DNA of 64,000 nucleotides from Pseudomonadota bacterium (GTDB lineage Bacteria > Pseudomonadota > Gammaproteobacteria > Steroidobacterales > Steroidobacteraceae). The stretch is from NCBI GenBank assembly GCA_023391815.1, contig JAEWAF010000072.1:124001-188000 (forward strand), given 5' to 3'. The position numbers and the translations under genes are program-made. This document shows, piece by piece, positions 34,383-42,733 of this stretch. Below the pieces are notes generated by a model. That model was not told the origin of the DNA. It saw only the letters and a list, made by a program, of their open reading frames with translations, and made no database searches. Positions within the stretch are counted from its first letter, which is position 1, and every line of letters begins with the position of its first letter.

Positions 34383-36926
34383 TCAGTAGCTGAAGCTCAC
34401 GTCGACGCCGACGATCCTTCGATAGTCCGGCGGCAGGAAATGCGTCACGACCTGGCCGACGACGATGCCGCTGGTGTGGAACTGGTCCGTCAGATTCTTG
34501 CCATACAGCTTGATGTTCACGTGATCGTTCTGCGTCCGCATCCCGATGGACGCACCCAGCAAGCCATACGAGGGCTCGATGCCGTAGGGGCTGCCGAGCG
34601 CGTTCCATTGGATGCTGTCGCGCCAGCCGTAATCGAGCGTCGCAAATCCGTCCCATGCGATCCCGGGCACCGGGAATCGATATTTGGTGAACACGTTGAA
34701 GTTCCAGCGCGGCGAATTCGGCAGGCGCTCGCCCGACAAGTCCTGCACGGCGCCGACGCACTGACCGGCGCCTTGCGGCTGGCCGGGATAGCAAGGCGCG
34801 TTCACGAATTTTTCGTAGGTCGCATCCACGTAGGTCGCGTTGCCGCCGAACTCCAGCGACTCGCCCACCAGCGCCGCGATCTCGGTCTCGAAGCCCCGGG
34901 TTTGCAGCTTGCCCGCGTTCAACAACACGATGCGCGCATTGGGATTGCTCGGCTCGATCAGGCCGCCCTGCGTCTGAAAGTCTTCGAACGTCGAATGGAA
35001 CGCGTTGAGGTTCAGCGTCAGCCGACGATTGAAGAACTGCGACTTCAGGCCCGCTTCGTAGCTGATGGACGTTTCCGGGCGAACCGGCTGAGAGTCGCCG
35101 ATCGCGGCGATGTTCACATTGAAGCCGGGTCCCTTGAAGCCGGTCGCGGCCGACACATAGAACATCCGATCTTCATCCGCCCGCCATTGCGCGCCGGCAC
35201 GCCACGAAACTTTGCTCGCGGTCGCTTCGTCCTGGGTAACGCCAAGCGGATGACGAAATCGAACCGTGCCGGGAGCGATCGGCAAACCGACGACCTGCAT
35301 TTCCACATCGTCGTGGGTCCAGCGCAGGCCCGCCGTGAACGACAGCCGATCCGTTACGTGCGCGGTCGCTTCCGCGAATGCCGCGTAGTTGGTCATCTCC
35401 ACGTCACTGATCTGGCTGCTGGCCTGCTGGGTCGTGGTTCCAACCACCAGCGTGCCCGGATCTCGCAAACCGATCTCGGTTTCGTTGTTGAGGAAGTACA
35501 GGCCGGCAACGTAGTCCACCGGGCCGTCGGTCGGCGAGGCGATACGAATCTCCGCCGAATACTGATCCTGATCGGTGTAGCCGAACTGGTCGCCCTCGTT
35601 ACGCGGCGTCAGCCACGTATAGGTGCCGGCGTGGAAATCCTGGTTGTAGGCACGATAAGCGAGCAACGTCGTGAGCTCGTGGCCGCCTAACGCATGGTCC
35701 CACTGCAGCGCTGCTCCGCGCGATTTCTGACGATTCTCGCCCAGGCTGCGCGAATTGATCTTGTCGTTCTCCAGTCCGACGATGCTGCCGAGATCCTCGA
35801 TCACGTACTGAGGAGTCTGCGGCGTGAATGCGCGGATGATGTTCGCGCCACCGCCGTTCTTCTGCTCCACATAGTCCGTGGACAATTTGATTCGATCGTT
35901 GTCGGTGGCGGCGAGCACGAGCTTGCCGCGGAAGCCGGTTTGTTCGTCGTCTTCCCATTCGGATCCGTCGAAGATGTTCGTGACATACCCGTCTCTGGAC
36001 TTCCGATACGCCGAGACCCGGCCGGTCAGACGGTCCTCGATCAACGCGCCCGACATCGAGCCACGCACGTCGAGGCTGTTGTAATCGCTGTAGCCAACGG
36101 CAGCTTCGGATACGAACACCTCGCTCGGATCCTTGGTCGTGATACTGATGACGCCCGCCGACGCGTTCTTTCCGAACAGCGTGCCTTGCGGACCTCGCAG
36201 CACTTCGACGCGCTCGGTGTCGCTCAAGTCGGGAAACGCGCCGGCTTTGGCGCGCTCGTACACGACGCCGTCGATGACGATCGCCACCGAATCCTGCACG
36301 CCCGAACCTTGCGTCTGCGTGCTCACGCCGCGCAACGCGATGGCGGGACCGGAACCGAATCGGCTCGGGTTGGTGACAAACGTCAATCCGGGCGCCACTG
36401 CATCCAGCTCGGTGACACTCACCATGTTCAGCTGAGAAATCGTGTCCGCCGATGCGGCGGCGATGGACGCAGGCACATCCTGCAAACGCTCTTCACGTTT
36501 GCGCGCCGTGACCGTGACCACCTCCACTTGACCGAGCGTGGTTTCCGTCGATGCCACCGCCACTCGCGTCGGGCGGCTCGCCGGGCTCGGAATTGCAGGC
36601 TTGGCTTGCGCGACTCTCCGCAACACCACAGTCCTGTCGTTGACTCGATCGGCGCGCAGATCAGTCTGCGCCAGCAAGCGATCGAGCGCGTCGCCGACAC
36701 TCAACGTGTCGTTGAGCGCCGGCGCGCGAACGTCGGTCGCGATCGGCGCCTCGTACATGATCTGCGTTCCCGATTGCTCGCTCAGCGCTTCGAGCGAGTC
36801 CACGAGTTGCCCCGGTTCGATCTGGAAATGATGCGGCGTCGTCGCATCCGGCGTCGCGCTCATTGCGCTAGCGCTGGCCAGCGCCAAACAAAGGGTATTT
36901 CTGATTGCTCTCGCGATTGCTGACAT
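34383..36926 (-). CDS. TonB-dependent receptor with N-terminal signalling (STN) domain
   Basis: 847 residues. After a signal peptide comes a secretin/TonB short N-terminal domain (about 30-105: HFQIEPGQLVDSLEALSEQS, LSVGDALDRLLAQTDL), then the TonB box region and plug (VTVTARKREERLQDVPASI, RVEVLRGPQGTLFGKNASAG) and a 22-strand barrel ending VGVDVSFSY. The signalling domain predicts contact with the FecR-like protein encoded just upstream on the same strand. It imports a large ligand across the outer membrane. The ligand is unknown; the neighbouring phytate locus makes an inositol phosphate one possibility, a xenosiderophore or plant compound others. Confidence 0.93.
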   Translation of the reverse strand: MSAIARAIRNTLCLALASASAMSATPDATTPHHFQIEPGQLVDSLEALSEQSGTQIMYEAPIATDVRAPALNDTLSVGDALDRLLAQTDLRADRVNDRTVVLRRVAQAKPAIPSPASRPTRVAVASTETTLGQVEVVTVTARKREERLQDVPASIAAASADTISQLNMVSVTELDAVAPGLTFVTNPSRFGSGPAIALRGVSTQTQGSGVQDSVAIVIDGVVYERAKAGAFPDLSDTERVEVLRGPQGTLFGKNASAGVISITTKDPSEVFVSEAAVGYSDYNSLDVRGSMSGALIEDRLTGRVSAYRKSRDGYVTNIFDGSEWEDDEQTGFRGKLVLAATDNDRIKLSTDYVEQKNGGGANIIRAFTPQTPQYVIEDLGSIVGLENDKINSRSLGENRQKSRGAALQWDHALGGHELTTLLAYRAYNQDFHAGTYTWLTPRNEGDQFGYTDQDQYSAEIRIASPTDGPVDYVAGLYFLNNETEIGLRDPGTLVVGTTTQQASSQISDVEMTNYAAFAEATAHVTDRLSFTAGLRWTHDDVEMQVVGLPIAPGTVRFRHPLGVTQDEATASKVSWRAGAQWRADEDRMFYVSAATGFKGPGFNVNIAAIGDSQPVRPETSISYEAGLKSQFFNRRLTLNLNAFHSTFEDFQTQGGLIEPSNPNARIVLLNAGKLQTRGFETEIAALVGESLEFGGNATYVDATYEKFVNAPCYPGQPQGAGQCVGAVQDLSGERLPNSPRWNFNVFTKYRFPVPGIAWDGFATLDYGWRDSIQWNALGSPYGIEPSYGLLGASIGMRTQNDHVNIKLYGKNLTDQFHTSGIVVGQVVTHFLPPDYRRIVGVDVSFSY

Positions 36927-37046
36927 CGGTGATTCCCTGCGTGCTGCCGTCCCACAACGGCTACCCGATGAAATGCCGCACGCATGGGGCGCCCTACCTT
37001 TGTCACAAAGGATTCACACGATATGTGAGGGCCGCGACGCGTTCAG

Positions 37047-38039
37047 CTATCGCCGTGCAAGCACGATGCTCACGTCGTCCCGGTGTGAAACGTGCAGTTT
37101 CAACAACACGGCGAGCGCGTCCGCGACCGACTCGCTGTCGCCGACAGCAAATGCACCGTTGATGGGCGTGTGCCGTAACGCTGAATCATCGATGCGGATT
37201 TGTCTGGTCGAATAGCGATTCACTTCACCGAGCACCTCCGCGAGCGGCGTATCGCGAAATCGCAAGCGACCTGTGCTCCAGCTCGATACCACGTCGGTAT
37301 CGACGTTACGCCGGTCGATTGGCAACTGGCCCATGACGAAGTGCAACTGATCGCCGGGCGCCAACACCGTACGCTGCCGCAACTCGGGGCGACTCACCGC
37401 GACACTGCCTTCGAGCAAAGTCACCGTGATCTTTGTATCGTCGTTGCGCACCTGGAAACGCGTGCCCAACGCAACGACCTCACCGTCCGCAGTGGCCACC
37501 GTGAACGGACGGGTTTTATCATGCGCGACCTTGAACAGCGCCTCGCCTCGACGCAACGTGACATGTCGGGCGCGGTCGCTGAAACGAATCTCGACCTCGG
37601 TCGCCACATTCAACGTGAGCTTGGAGCCGTCGGTGAGGTCGAAGCTCTTGCGCTCGCCGGCATGAGTGGCATAGAGAACCGTCGGCTCCCTGCGCTCGGC
37701 TGAATAGAAGAACACGCCACCCGCCACGGCAGCGACGCCCGACGCCGCAATGAACAGGCGGCGCGTGATCGCCGCGGGACGATGCTCGGTGTCCGTAAAA
37801 ACCTGTTGGGTAAGAAGCTCCATATCCTCGCGGGTCGCGAGGGAGCCGATGGAGCGCCACATTGCTTCGGTCGAGGCGAAAGCGGCGGCGTGTTCCGGGA
37901 CCGCGTGCCAGCGCTCGAACTCCATGCGCTCTTCGGGTCGGCAGTCCGCCGCTTTCAAACGGACGTACCAGCGTTCGGCGTCGGCAAGCAGCTGCGGATT
38001 GGCTGTGTTTCCGTGCATTTCAGAGGTATCAATGCTCAC
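37047..38039 (-). CDS. FecR-family anti-sigma/sigma regulator
   Basis: 330 residues from a GTG overlapping the sigma factor stop (GTGA). A DUF4880-like cytoplasmic part (about 10-90: AERWYVRLKAADCRPEERME, FERWHAVPEHAAAFAS) is followed by a single membrane helix (ITRRLFIAASGVAAVAGGVF) and the periplasmic FecR domain (THAGERKSFDLTDGSKLTLN, FKVAHDKTRPFTVATADGEV). The C-terminal part (about 260-330, PLAEVLGEVNRYSTRQIRI) resembles an STN-like interaction domain. It relays the receptor state to the ECF sigma factor. The 120 bp to the receptor gene carry no other frame. Confidence 0.93.
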   Translation of the reverse strand: MSIDTSEMHGNTANPQLLADAERWYVRLKAADCRPEERMEFERWHAVPEHAAAFASTEAMWRSIGSLATREDMELLTQQVFTDTEHRPAAITRRLFIAASGVAAVAGGVFFYSAERREPTVLYATHAGERKSFDLTDGSKLTLNVATEVEIRFSDRARHVTLRRGEALFKVAHDKTRPFTVATADGEVVALGTRFQVRNDDTKITVTLLEGSVAVSRPELRQRTVLAPGDQLHFVMGQLPIDRRNVDTDVVSSWSTGRLRFRDTPLAEVLGEVNRYSTRQIRIDDSALRHTPINGAFAVGDSESVADALAVLLKLHVSHRDDVSIVLARR

Positions 38040-38608
38040 GACCGGGCATCACCTACCTCGGCCCGACAAATTGCGAGCGCCTTCGTGATGTGCTTTTCGA
38101 CCATTTTGACGCTGATGCCGCAGCGTGCGGCGATTTCCGGATAAGCCATGTCGTGAAAGCGGCTGAGCACGAATACCTGCCGGCATTTGTTCGGCAGGCG
38201 CTGAATGGCGGCCATCAGACGATCGAGCTGCTGCTGATCGCCCAGCTGTTGTTCCTGCGACGGACAGTCCGCCGCGACCCCGAGCTCTTCGTCCATCGGC
38301 TGGTGCTCATTCCAGCGGCGGGCGCGGGCCCGCCTCGAACGCATGCCCATCAGATTGGTGGCGATCCGGAACAGCAGCGCCTTGAGCGATTCCAGATTCT
38401 GGTTGTCGCGATAGCGCAGCAGCCTCACATACGCATCCTGCGCCAGATCGCGAGCCTCGCTATCGCAGCCGATCCGACGACGCAGATACTGAACGAGCGG
38501 TGTGTAGTGCTCCCGGAACGCGGCTTCGAACAGCGGCCGTGCCTCGTGATCGAGTGGGCTGTCGATCCCGAGATCCGGTTCAGAGATGACGATCGAGCGG
38601 CGGCTCAT
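38036..38608 (-). CDS. ECF RNA polymerase sigma factor (FecI-like)
   Basis: About 190 residues. The start at 38608 was chosen because upstream in-frame sequence is Arg-rich and non-conserved. Region 2 (AFREHYTPLVQYLRRRIGC, ARDLAQDAYVRLLRYRDN) and region 4 (RLPNKCRQVFVLSRFHDMAY, PEIAARCGISVKMVEKHITK) are clear. It should direct transcription of the TonB receptor downstream under FecR control. A perfect GGAA-N6-TTCC palindrome lies about 107 bp upstream of the start, linking it to the inositol regulator by sequence. Confidence 0.93.
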   Translation of the reverse strand: MSRRSIVISEPDLGIDSPLDHEARPLFEAAFREHYTPLVQYLRRRIGCDSEARDLAQDAYVRLLRYRDNQNLESLKALLFRIATNLMGMRSRRARARRWNEHQPMDEELGVAADCPSQEQQLGDQQQLDRLMAAIQRLPNKCRQVFVLSRFHDMAYPEIAARCGISVKMVEKHITKALAICRAEVGDARS

Positions 38609-38714
38609 GACCCCTAGAGTTCTTCGGAAATGATGACAAGCGCAAGCGCGCCGGGCAGCGATCGGCGCCCTCCTGTCTAATGATCTTCCGCCCCGCCTCC
38701 TTGAGCCCTGCTCC

Positions 38715-38728
38715 GGAAATAAATTTCC
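38715..38728. promoter_or_regulatory. IolR-like operator upstream of the ECF sigma gene
   Basis: GGAAATAAATTTCC fits GGAA-N6-TTCC without mismatch, the half-site pattern described for RpiR-type inositol repressors (IolR) of alphaproteobacteria. Similar sites recur in the phytase, receptor and iol promoters of this window. Confidence 0.55.
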
Positions 38729-38793
38729 ATTGTCATCCGGTGGCAACAAGGATCGTGTAATAGCGTCATCGAGCTCGCGCCGGGCAGCTTGTG

Positions 38794-39018
38794 CTATCTC
38801 GCTTGCCCGCGAGCATTCAAAGAGATGCCGTGGAGTCCCGCTTTGTTTCGAATCGCCGACTCACTGCGCCCCAATGCCAAGGCGATGTCGCCAATGGTGG
38901 CGCCAAGCGCCGCCAATTCACGAAGCCGACGAAGAGCTTCGGCAGTCCAGGGGTTTCGACGGCGCGCGGGCAACCCGTGCCGCGGTGAGCGGCACACCGA
39001 AAAAGCGAGCGGACGCAT
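38794..39018 (-). CDS. Small helix-turn-helix (homeodomain-like) protein
   Basis: 74 residues. After a basic N-terminus (RHGLPARRRNPWTAEALR) come predicted helices LRRLRELAALG and TIGDIALALGRSESAIRNKA, which look like a Myb/SANT- or Sir-like DNA-binding helix-turn-helix as found in many small proteobacterial proteins. No strong ribosome site precedes the ATG, so the exact start is uncertain. It lies 17 bp after the metallophosphatase gene on the same strand. The overlapping plus-strand frames are not supported by composition or motif. Confidence 0.5.
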   Translation of the reverse strand: MRPLAFSVCRSPRHGLPARRRNPWTAEALRRLRELAALGATIGDIALALGRSESAIRNKAGLHGISLNARGQAR

Positions 39019-39035
39019 GTGAGTGGGTTCAGCGA

Positions 39036-40331
39036 TCAGGACGCGACGTGACGTCGCCGTGGGAATGACTGCTCGAAAGTAACGTGCGACCCGCCGGAGC
39101 CGTCGGTGGGCACTTCGATAATCTTGATCGTGGCCTGGTCGCCCTCGATGCTCACGTGCGCGAAGCCCCACGTCAGCCCCCGCGCGTAGAGGGTGCGGAG
39201 CTGCGGATTCTTCGCGAGTTGATTGCGAATGAATGCACTGTTGATCGGACGCATCTTCGCGGCGCTGCCCGAGACCACTTGCGGCAGCGGATCGCTCGCG
39301 CCGGCATCGGTGGTGGTGCAATCGTCGGTGTGTACCTCCATGGTGTGCTCGTGGCCCGCCAGATACAGGTCGGCGTAGCGACACAACGTGGGCAGGATGA
39401 GTTGGCGCAACGCATGCGCCTGCTCGAACTTGCCGCCCGCGCCGGACCACAACGGATGATGTCCGATGACGATCTTCCATCGCGCCTTGGAACTGCGCAG
39501 AGATTGCTCCAGCCAGCTCACCATGTTGCGCTCGGCGTCGGTCTGTGGGACCGCCCACTTCAACGGCTTCTCACGTTTTTCGCTGCGCACCTCGCTGGCA
39601 TCATCCGCCAGTGACGCCTTGTAAACGGTGGTCGACGACAGCAGCACCTCGGTGTCGAGTGCGAACACCTCCACGTCACCGTGGCCTGCCGGTGGCTGCA
39701 CGCGATAGATCAAGCCGTCCATATAGAACGGCCGGGTCTGTTCGAAGAAATGGACCTCGGCCATTGCTCCTTCACGCGAGGTACGCCAATCGTGATTGCC
39801 GAGCACCGCGTAGATGCGGAAGTCGTCATGTCTGCGGCCGAGGCCCGCGAACGGGGTGACAAACAGATCGCGGAACCGCTGCGTATCCCTGCCATCGCGC
39901 CCAGCGGTGGCGCCGCTGGGATAGATGTTATCGCCGAGCATCACGGCGAAATCGCAATCGGCCGCGCCGGAGCAGTACGCTTGCATGGCGTTCGCGACCG
40001 GCTCGAGCCCGCTTGCCGTGATGATGCTGCCGTTACGCGGCAGGCGATACATCGGCGAATAAGCCAGCTCCGCGATGGGTCGTTTGTCATCGATCCAATC
40101 GCGTCGTTCTTTTTCCTTGAACTGATGCTCGGTCACGACGGTCTCGTAGTCTTCCGCCTCGAGATAGTCGTAGTGATACCCGGTGTCGCCGAACGCCAGT
40201 ATCGATACGCGCTCCGGCGCGCTGACCGCCTGCTTCGTGGGGTCCACATCGACGGACGTGCACGAGAACAACGTCGCGATCGCGGGGACCGCCGCGATCG
40301 CCAGCCAGCGCGAGCCATTCGAAAACTTCAC
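39036..40331 (-). CDS. Exported metallophosphoesterase (purple-acid-phosphatase-like), lipoprotein
   Basis: 431 residues from a GTG overlapping the kinase stop (GTGA). A lipobox (PAIATLFSC, Cys 24) suggests lipid anchoring. The calcineurin-like metal motifs are present: ILAFGDTGYHYDYL, MLGDNIYPSG, AVLGNHDWRTS, IVIGHHPLWSGAGG and YLAGHEHTMEVH. It should remove phosphate from an ester in the periplasm. With a phosphate-ester antiporter and phytases next to it, inositol phosphates are plausible substrates, though not proved. A conserved C-terminal part after 340 is of unknown role. Confidence 0.88.
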   Translation of the reverse strand: MKFSNGSRWLAIAAVPAIATLFSCTSVDVDPTKQAVSAPERVSILAFGDTGYHYDYLEAEDYETVVTEHQFKEKERRDWIDDKRPIAELAYSPMYRLPRNGSIITASGLEPVANAMQAYCSGAADCDFAVMLGDNIYPSGATAGRDGRDTQRFRDLFVTPFAGLGRRHDDFRIYAVLGNHDWRTSREGAMAEVHFFEQTRPFYMDGLIYRVQPPAGHGDVEVFALDTEVLLSSTTVYKASLADDASEVRSEKREKPLKWAVPQTDAERNMVSWLEQSLRSSKARWKIVIGHHPLWSGAGGKFEQAHALRQLILPTLCRYADLYLAGHEHTMEVHTDDCTTTDAGASDPLPQVVSGSAAKMRPINSAFIRNQLAKNPQLRTLYARGLTWGFAHVSIEGDQATIKIIEVPTDGSGGSHVTFEQSFPRRRHVAS

Positions 40332-41209
40332 GAGTATTGTCTCCGGATCAAATCTTCCACTTCCGAGCGCGTGCGGCGGATCGGCCCTTCAGCTTCCAAT
40401 TTCAGACTGGTCAGTGCCGCGGCCCACTTCGTCGACTGTTCCGGCGACGCTTGCAATCGGCTCGACAGATACGAGCCGACGCACGTGTCGCCTCGACCGC
40501 TGCGGCCGCGCAGCTCCACCGGACGAAACGGCTGCTCGAAGTATTCGCCGTTCGCCAGCACGAGTAGACCATCTTTGTGAGTCAGTACGATTTCCTTGGG
40601 TCCGAAGCTCGCAAGCTTGCGGGCCGCGACCCGGATGTCCGACTGGCCGGTGAGAAACTCCGCTTCGACCGCGTCGGTCTTGAGCACGTCGACCAGCGAC
40701 AACACCTCGGAGACTTCCGGCCAGCCCTGATAGGCCAGCTTGCCATCGGGCGTGACGATGCGAACGAAGCCTTGCACATCGACACCGAGCAACCCGGCCC
40801 GCTCGCGGATCGCCTTCACCACCGGCAGCGACACCTCACCGCGAATGGACGCGCTGATCAGAATGGCTTCGGCACGCACGTCGGCCACGTCCTCGACCTG
40901 AAATGGATCGGCGACATCGGTGACCGTCAGGATGCGCTCATCGACGTTGGCCGTCGGATATTCCAAGCGCATCACCGTGGATTTTTCCGAAGCGCGCACC
41001 ATCACTTCGACGCCCGACTCTTTCAGCAGCCGAGTGGACTCGAGGTCCTCGCGGGCAAGACGCGTGACGGCGCCGACACGCTGATCCAGTAAACGCGCCG
41101 CATGCGCCGAGTAGCTGTAGCCGCCGCCATGGACCTGGCGAGTGCCGGAGCGCGTAACGATGGTGTCCTTGGTGTAGGCACCGATGGAAACGAAATCGAA
41201 GGTATGCAA
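40328..41209 (-). CDS. PfkB-family carbohydrate kinase
   Basis: 293 residues from a TTG with GGGGAG 7 bases upstream. The ribokinase fold is marked by the N-terminal VSIGAYTKDTIVTRSG, the GGGYSYSAHAARLLDQ substrate region and the anion-hole/catalytic block LRGRSGRGDTCVGSYLSSRL with the catalytic Asp. A myo-inositol kinase role is possible, since plant and archaeal inositol kinases belong to this family, but sugar kinases are equally compatible. It overlaps the phosphatase gene by 4 bp and follows the antiporter gene by 19 bp. Confidence 0.85.
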   Translation of the reverse strand: MHTFDFVSIGAYTKDTIVTRSGTRQVHGGGYSYSAHAARLLDQRVGAVTRLAREDLESTRLLKESGVEVMVRASEKSTVMRLEYPTANVDERILTVTDVADPFQVEDVADVRAEAILISASIRGEVSLPVVKAIRERAGLLGVDVQGFVRIVTPDGKLAYQGWPEVSEVLSLVDVLKTDAVEAEFLTGQSDIRVAARKLASFGPKEIVLTHKDGLLVLANGEYFEQPFRPVELRGRSGRGDTCVGSYLSSRLQASPEQSTKWAAALTSLKLEAEGPIRRTRSEVEDLIRRQYS

Positions 41210-41228
41210 GCGAATCTCCCCAATGTCC

Positions 41229-42626
41229 TCAATCGCGCAATTTCACGCGCCACAAACAGGCGCCCAGCAGCATCGACAGCACCGACGAGCCCAGCCAGAA
41301 CCAGATCGCCGCGCCGAAGTCATAAGTGCGGACCCCGTCCGCGACGCTCATGCCCCGCTCGATCAGATGACCGCTGACGTTTTCCTGGATGGCCGCGCCG
41401 AGATAGCTGAAAATTCCAATCAAGCCCATGGCCGCGCCGGCGACGCGTTTCGGGCAGATGTCGACGGCGAACAATCCGCCGAGGGCCGTCACCAATCCCG
41501 TCATGCCGATGCCGAACAGCACCATGCCGAGCGTCAGCACGGCGGTATTCGAAGGACCGAAAAAGATGAGCACGAGCCCGGTCAGCTCGAGCAAGGCGAA
41601 CAGCAGATTCGCCGGCGGCCGCCGCGCCTGGAACACTTTGTCTGAAACGAATCCGTAGGAGACGGCGCCGACCATGCCCGCGACGGTGCTGATCATCAGT
41701 AACGTGCCCGCCATGGTGAGCGAATAGCCGCGCGCCTCCTGCAAATACAGCACGCCCCATGAGTTGATGGCATAACGAGTGATGTAGATCGTGGAGCTGG
41801 CCAGCGCGAGCATCCAGATGGGCGCCATCTTCAGGATCGACAGCTGGGTCGCAAACGTGCTTTGTTGCTGAGCGCTGACCCGGGCGTAGTGATCGTTGCG
41901 CCAGTCGGCCACCGTGGGTAAGCCCAACGTTCTCGGTCGATCCTGCACGAATCGATACGCGACGACGGCGATGACGATGCCAATCAAGCCCGGCACCCAG
42001 AAGCCCCAGCGCCAGCCGAGCACCGCCACCACCGCACCCACCACCAGAAACGTCAGCCCTTCGCCAATCGAATGCGCGGTGCTCCAGATCCCGTACACGC
42101 GACCGCGCTCGCGATTGCTGAACCATGCAGTCATCGCGACCACGCTCGAAGGGGCGCCGAAGCTCTGAAACCATCCGTTCAAGCCCCACAGCAGCACCGA
42201 TAACGTCACGGTCGTGGAAAATCCCATTCCGACATTGCACAGCGCGGTCAACAGGAAACCGAGCGCCAGGAACTTCTTGATGTTGGCGTGATCGGCGAGA
42301 AAGCCGTTGGTCAGCTTCCCAAACGCGTACGTGTAGAACAGCGCCGAGCCGATCATGCCGAGCTCGGCCGGCCCGAAGACACCCGCATCGATCAGCGGCT
42401 TCTTCACGACGCCGAGTGCCAATCGACAGGTGTAGATCACGCCATAACAAAGCGTGATCGCGACCATCACGCGCAACCGGTGATAACGAAACAGCGCGTC
42501 GACGGTGGCGCGATCCTCGAGCACCGGCCGTTCCGCGCCGCTCGCGAAGAACTTCAGCACGGAGCTCCATGCCGACGTCCTCCCCGCCCGTCGCAAACGT
42601 TCGATTCCCGGCTCGCCCGCGCTCAC
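41229..42626 (-). CDS. Organophosphate:phosphate antiporter (GlpT/UhpT-like MFS)
   Basis: 465 residues from a GTG. Twelve transmembrane helices are predicted, with OPA-family blocks YGVIYTCRLALGVVKKPLID, FTYAFGKLTNGFLADH-like sequence (read as YTYAFGKLTNGFLADHANIK), NGWFQSFGAPSSVVAMTAWF and GRVYGIWSTAHSIGEGL. Relatives exchange phosphate for glycerol-3-phosphate, hexose phosphates or phosphoglycerate. It starts a unit with the PfkB kinase and the phosphatase and is divergent from a phytase gene, so an inositol phosphate is a reasonable but unproved substrate. Confidence 0.88.
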   Translation of the reverse strand: MSAGEPGIERLRRAGRTSAWSSVLKFFASGAERPVLEDRATVDALFRYHRLRVMVAITLCYGVIYTCRLALGVVKKPLIDAGVFGPAELGMIGSALFYTYAFGKLTNGFLADHANIKKFLALGFLLTALCNVGMGFSTTVTLSVLLWGLNGWFQSFGAPSSVVAMTAWFSNRERGRVYGIWSTAHSIGEGLTFLVVGAVVAVLGWRWGFWVPGLIGIVIAVVAYRFVQDRPRTLGLPTVADWRNDHYARVSAQQQSTFATQLSILKMAPIWMLALASSTIYITRYAINSWGVLYLQEARGYSLTMAGTLLMISTVAGMVGAVSYGFVSDKVFQARRPPANLLFALLELTGLVLIFFGPSNTAVLTLGMVLFGIGMTGLVTALGGLFAVDICPKRVAGAAMGLIGIFSYLGAAIQENVSGHLIERGMSVADGVRTYDFGAAIWFWLGSSVLSMLLGACLWRVKLRD

Positions 42627-42653
42627 CCTACCCCCGCCCGATCCTGGATGATT

Positions 42654-42697
42654 GAAATTTCATTTCCATTAGCTTAAAACAATGAAAAAAATATTCC
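42654..42697. promoter_or_regulatory. Paired IolR-like operators between antiporter and phytase genes
   Basis: Two sites of the form GAAA-N6-TTCC lie at 42654-42667 (TTTCAT spacer) and 42684-42697 (AAAATA spacer), exactly 30 bp apart, one mismatch each from GGAA-N6-TTCC. They sit in the 107-bp region between divergent genes, where one regulator could control both. Spacers are AT-only or nearly so in a GC-rich genome. Confidence 0.55.
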
Positions 42698-42733
42698 AAG
42701 TCCGTTCGTCGGCATTCCATAAGAGAGAGCGCA

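Noticed and set aside
35694..36923. A 409-codon plus-strand frame opposite the STN-type receptor
   Set aside because: Low-complexity Arg-rich product with no family match; the minus-strand receptor explains the region.
38730..39068. Overlapping plus-strand frames of 65-112 codons after the sigma factor gene
   Set aside because: No motif or ribosome site; the minus-strand helix-turn-helix frame is more protein-like.
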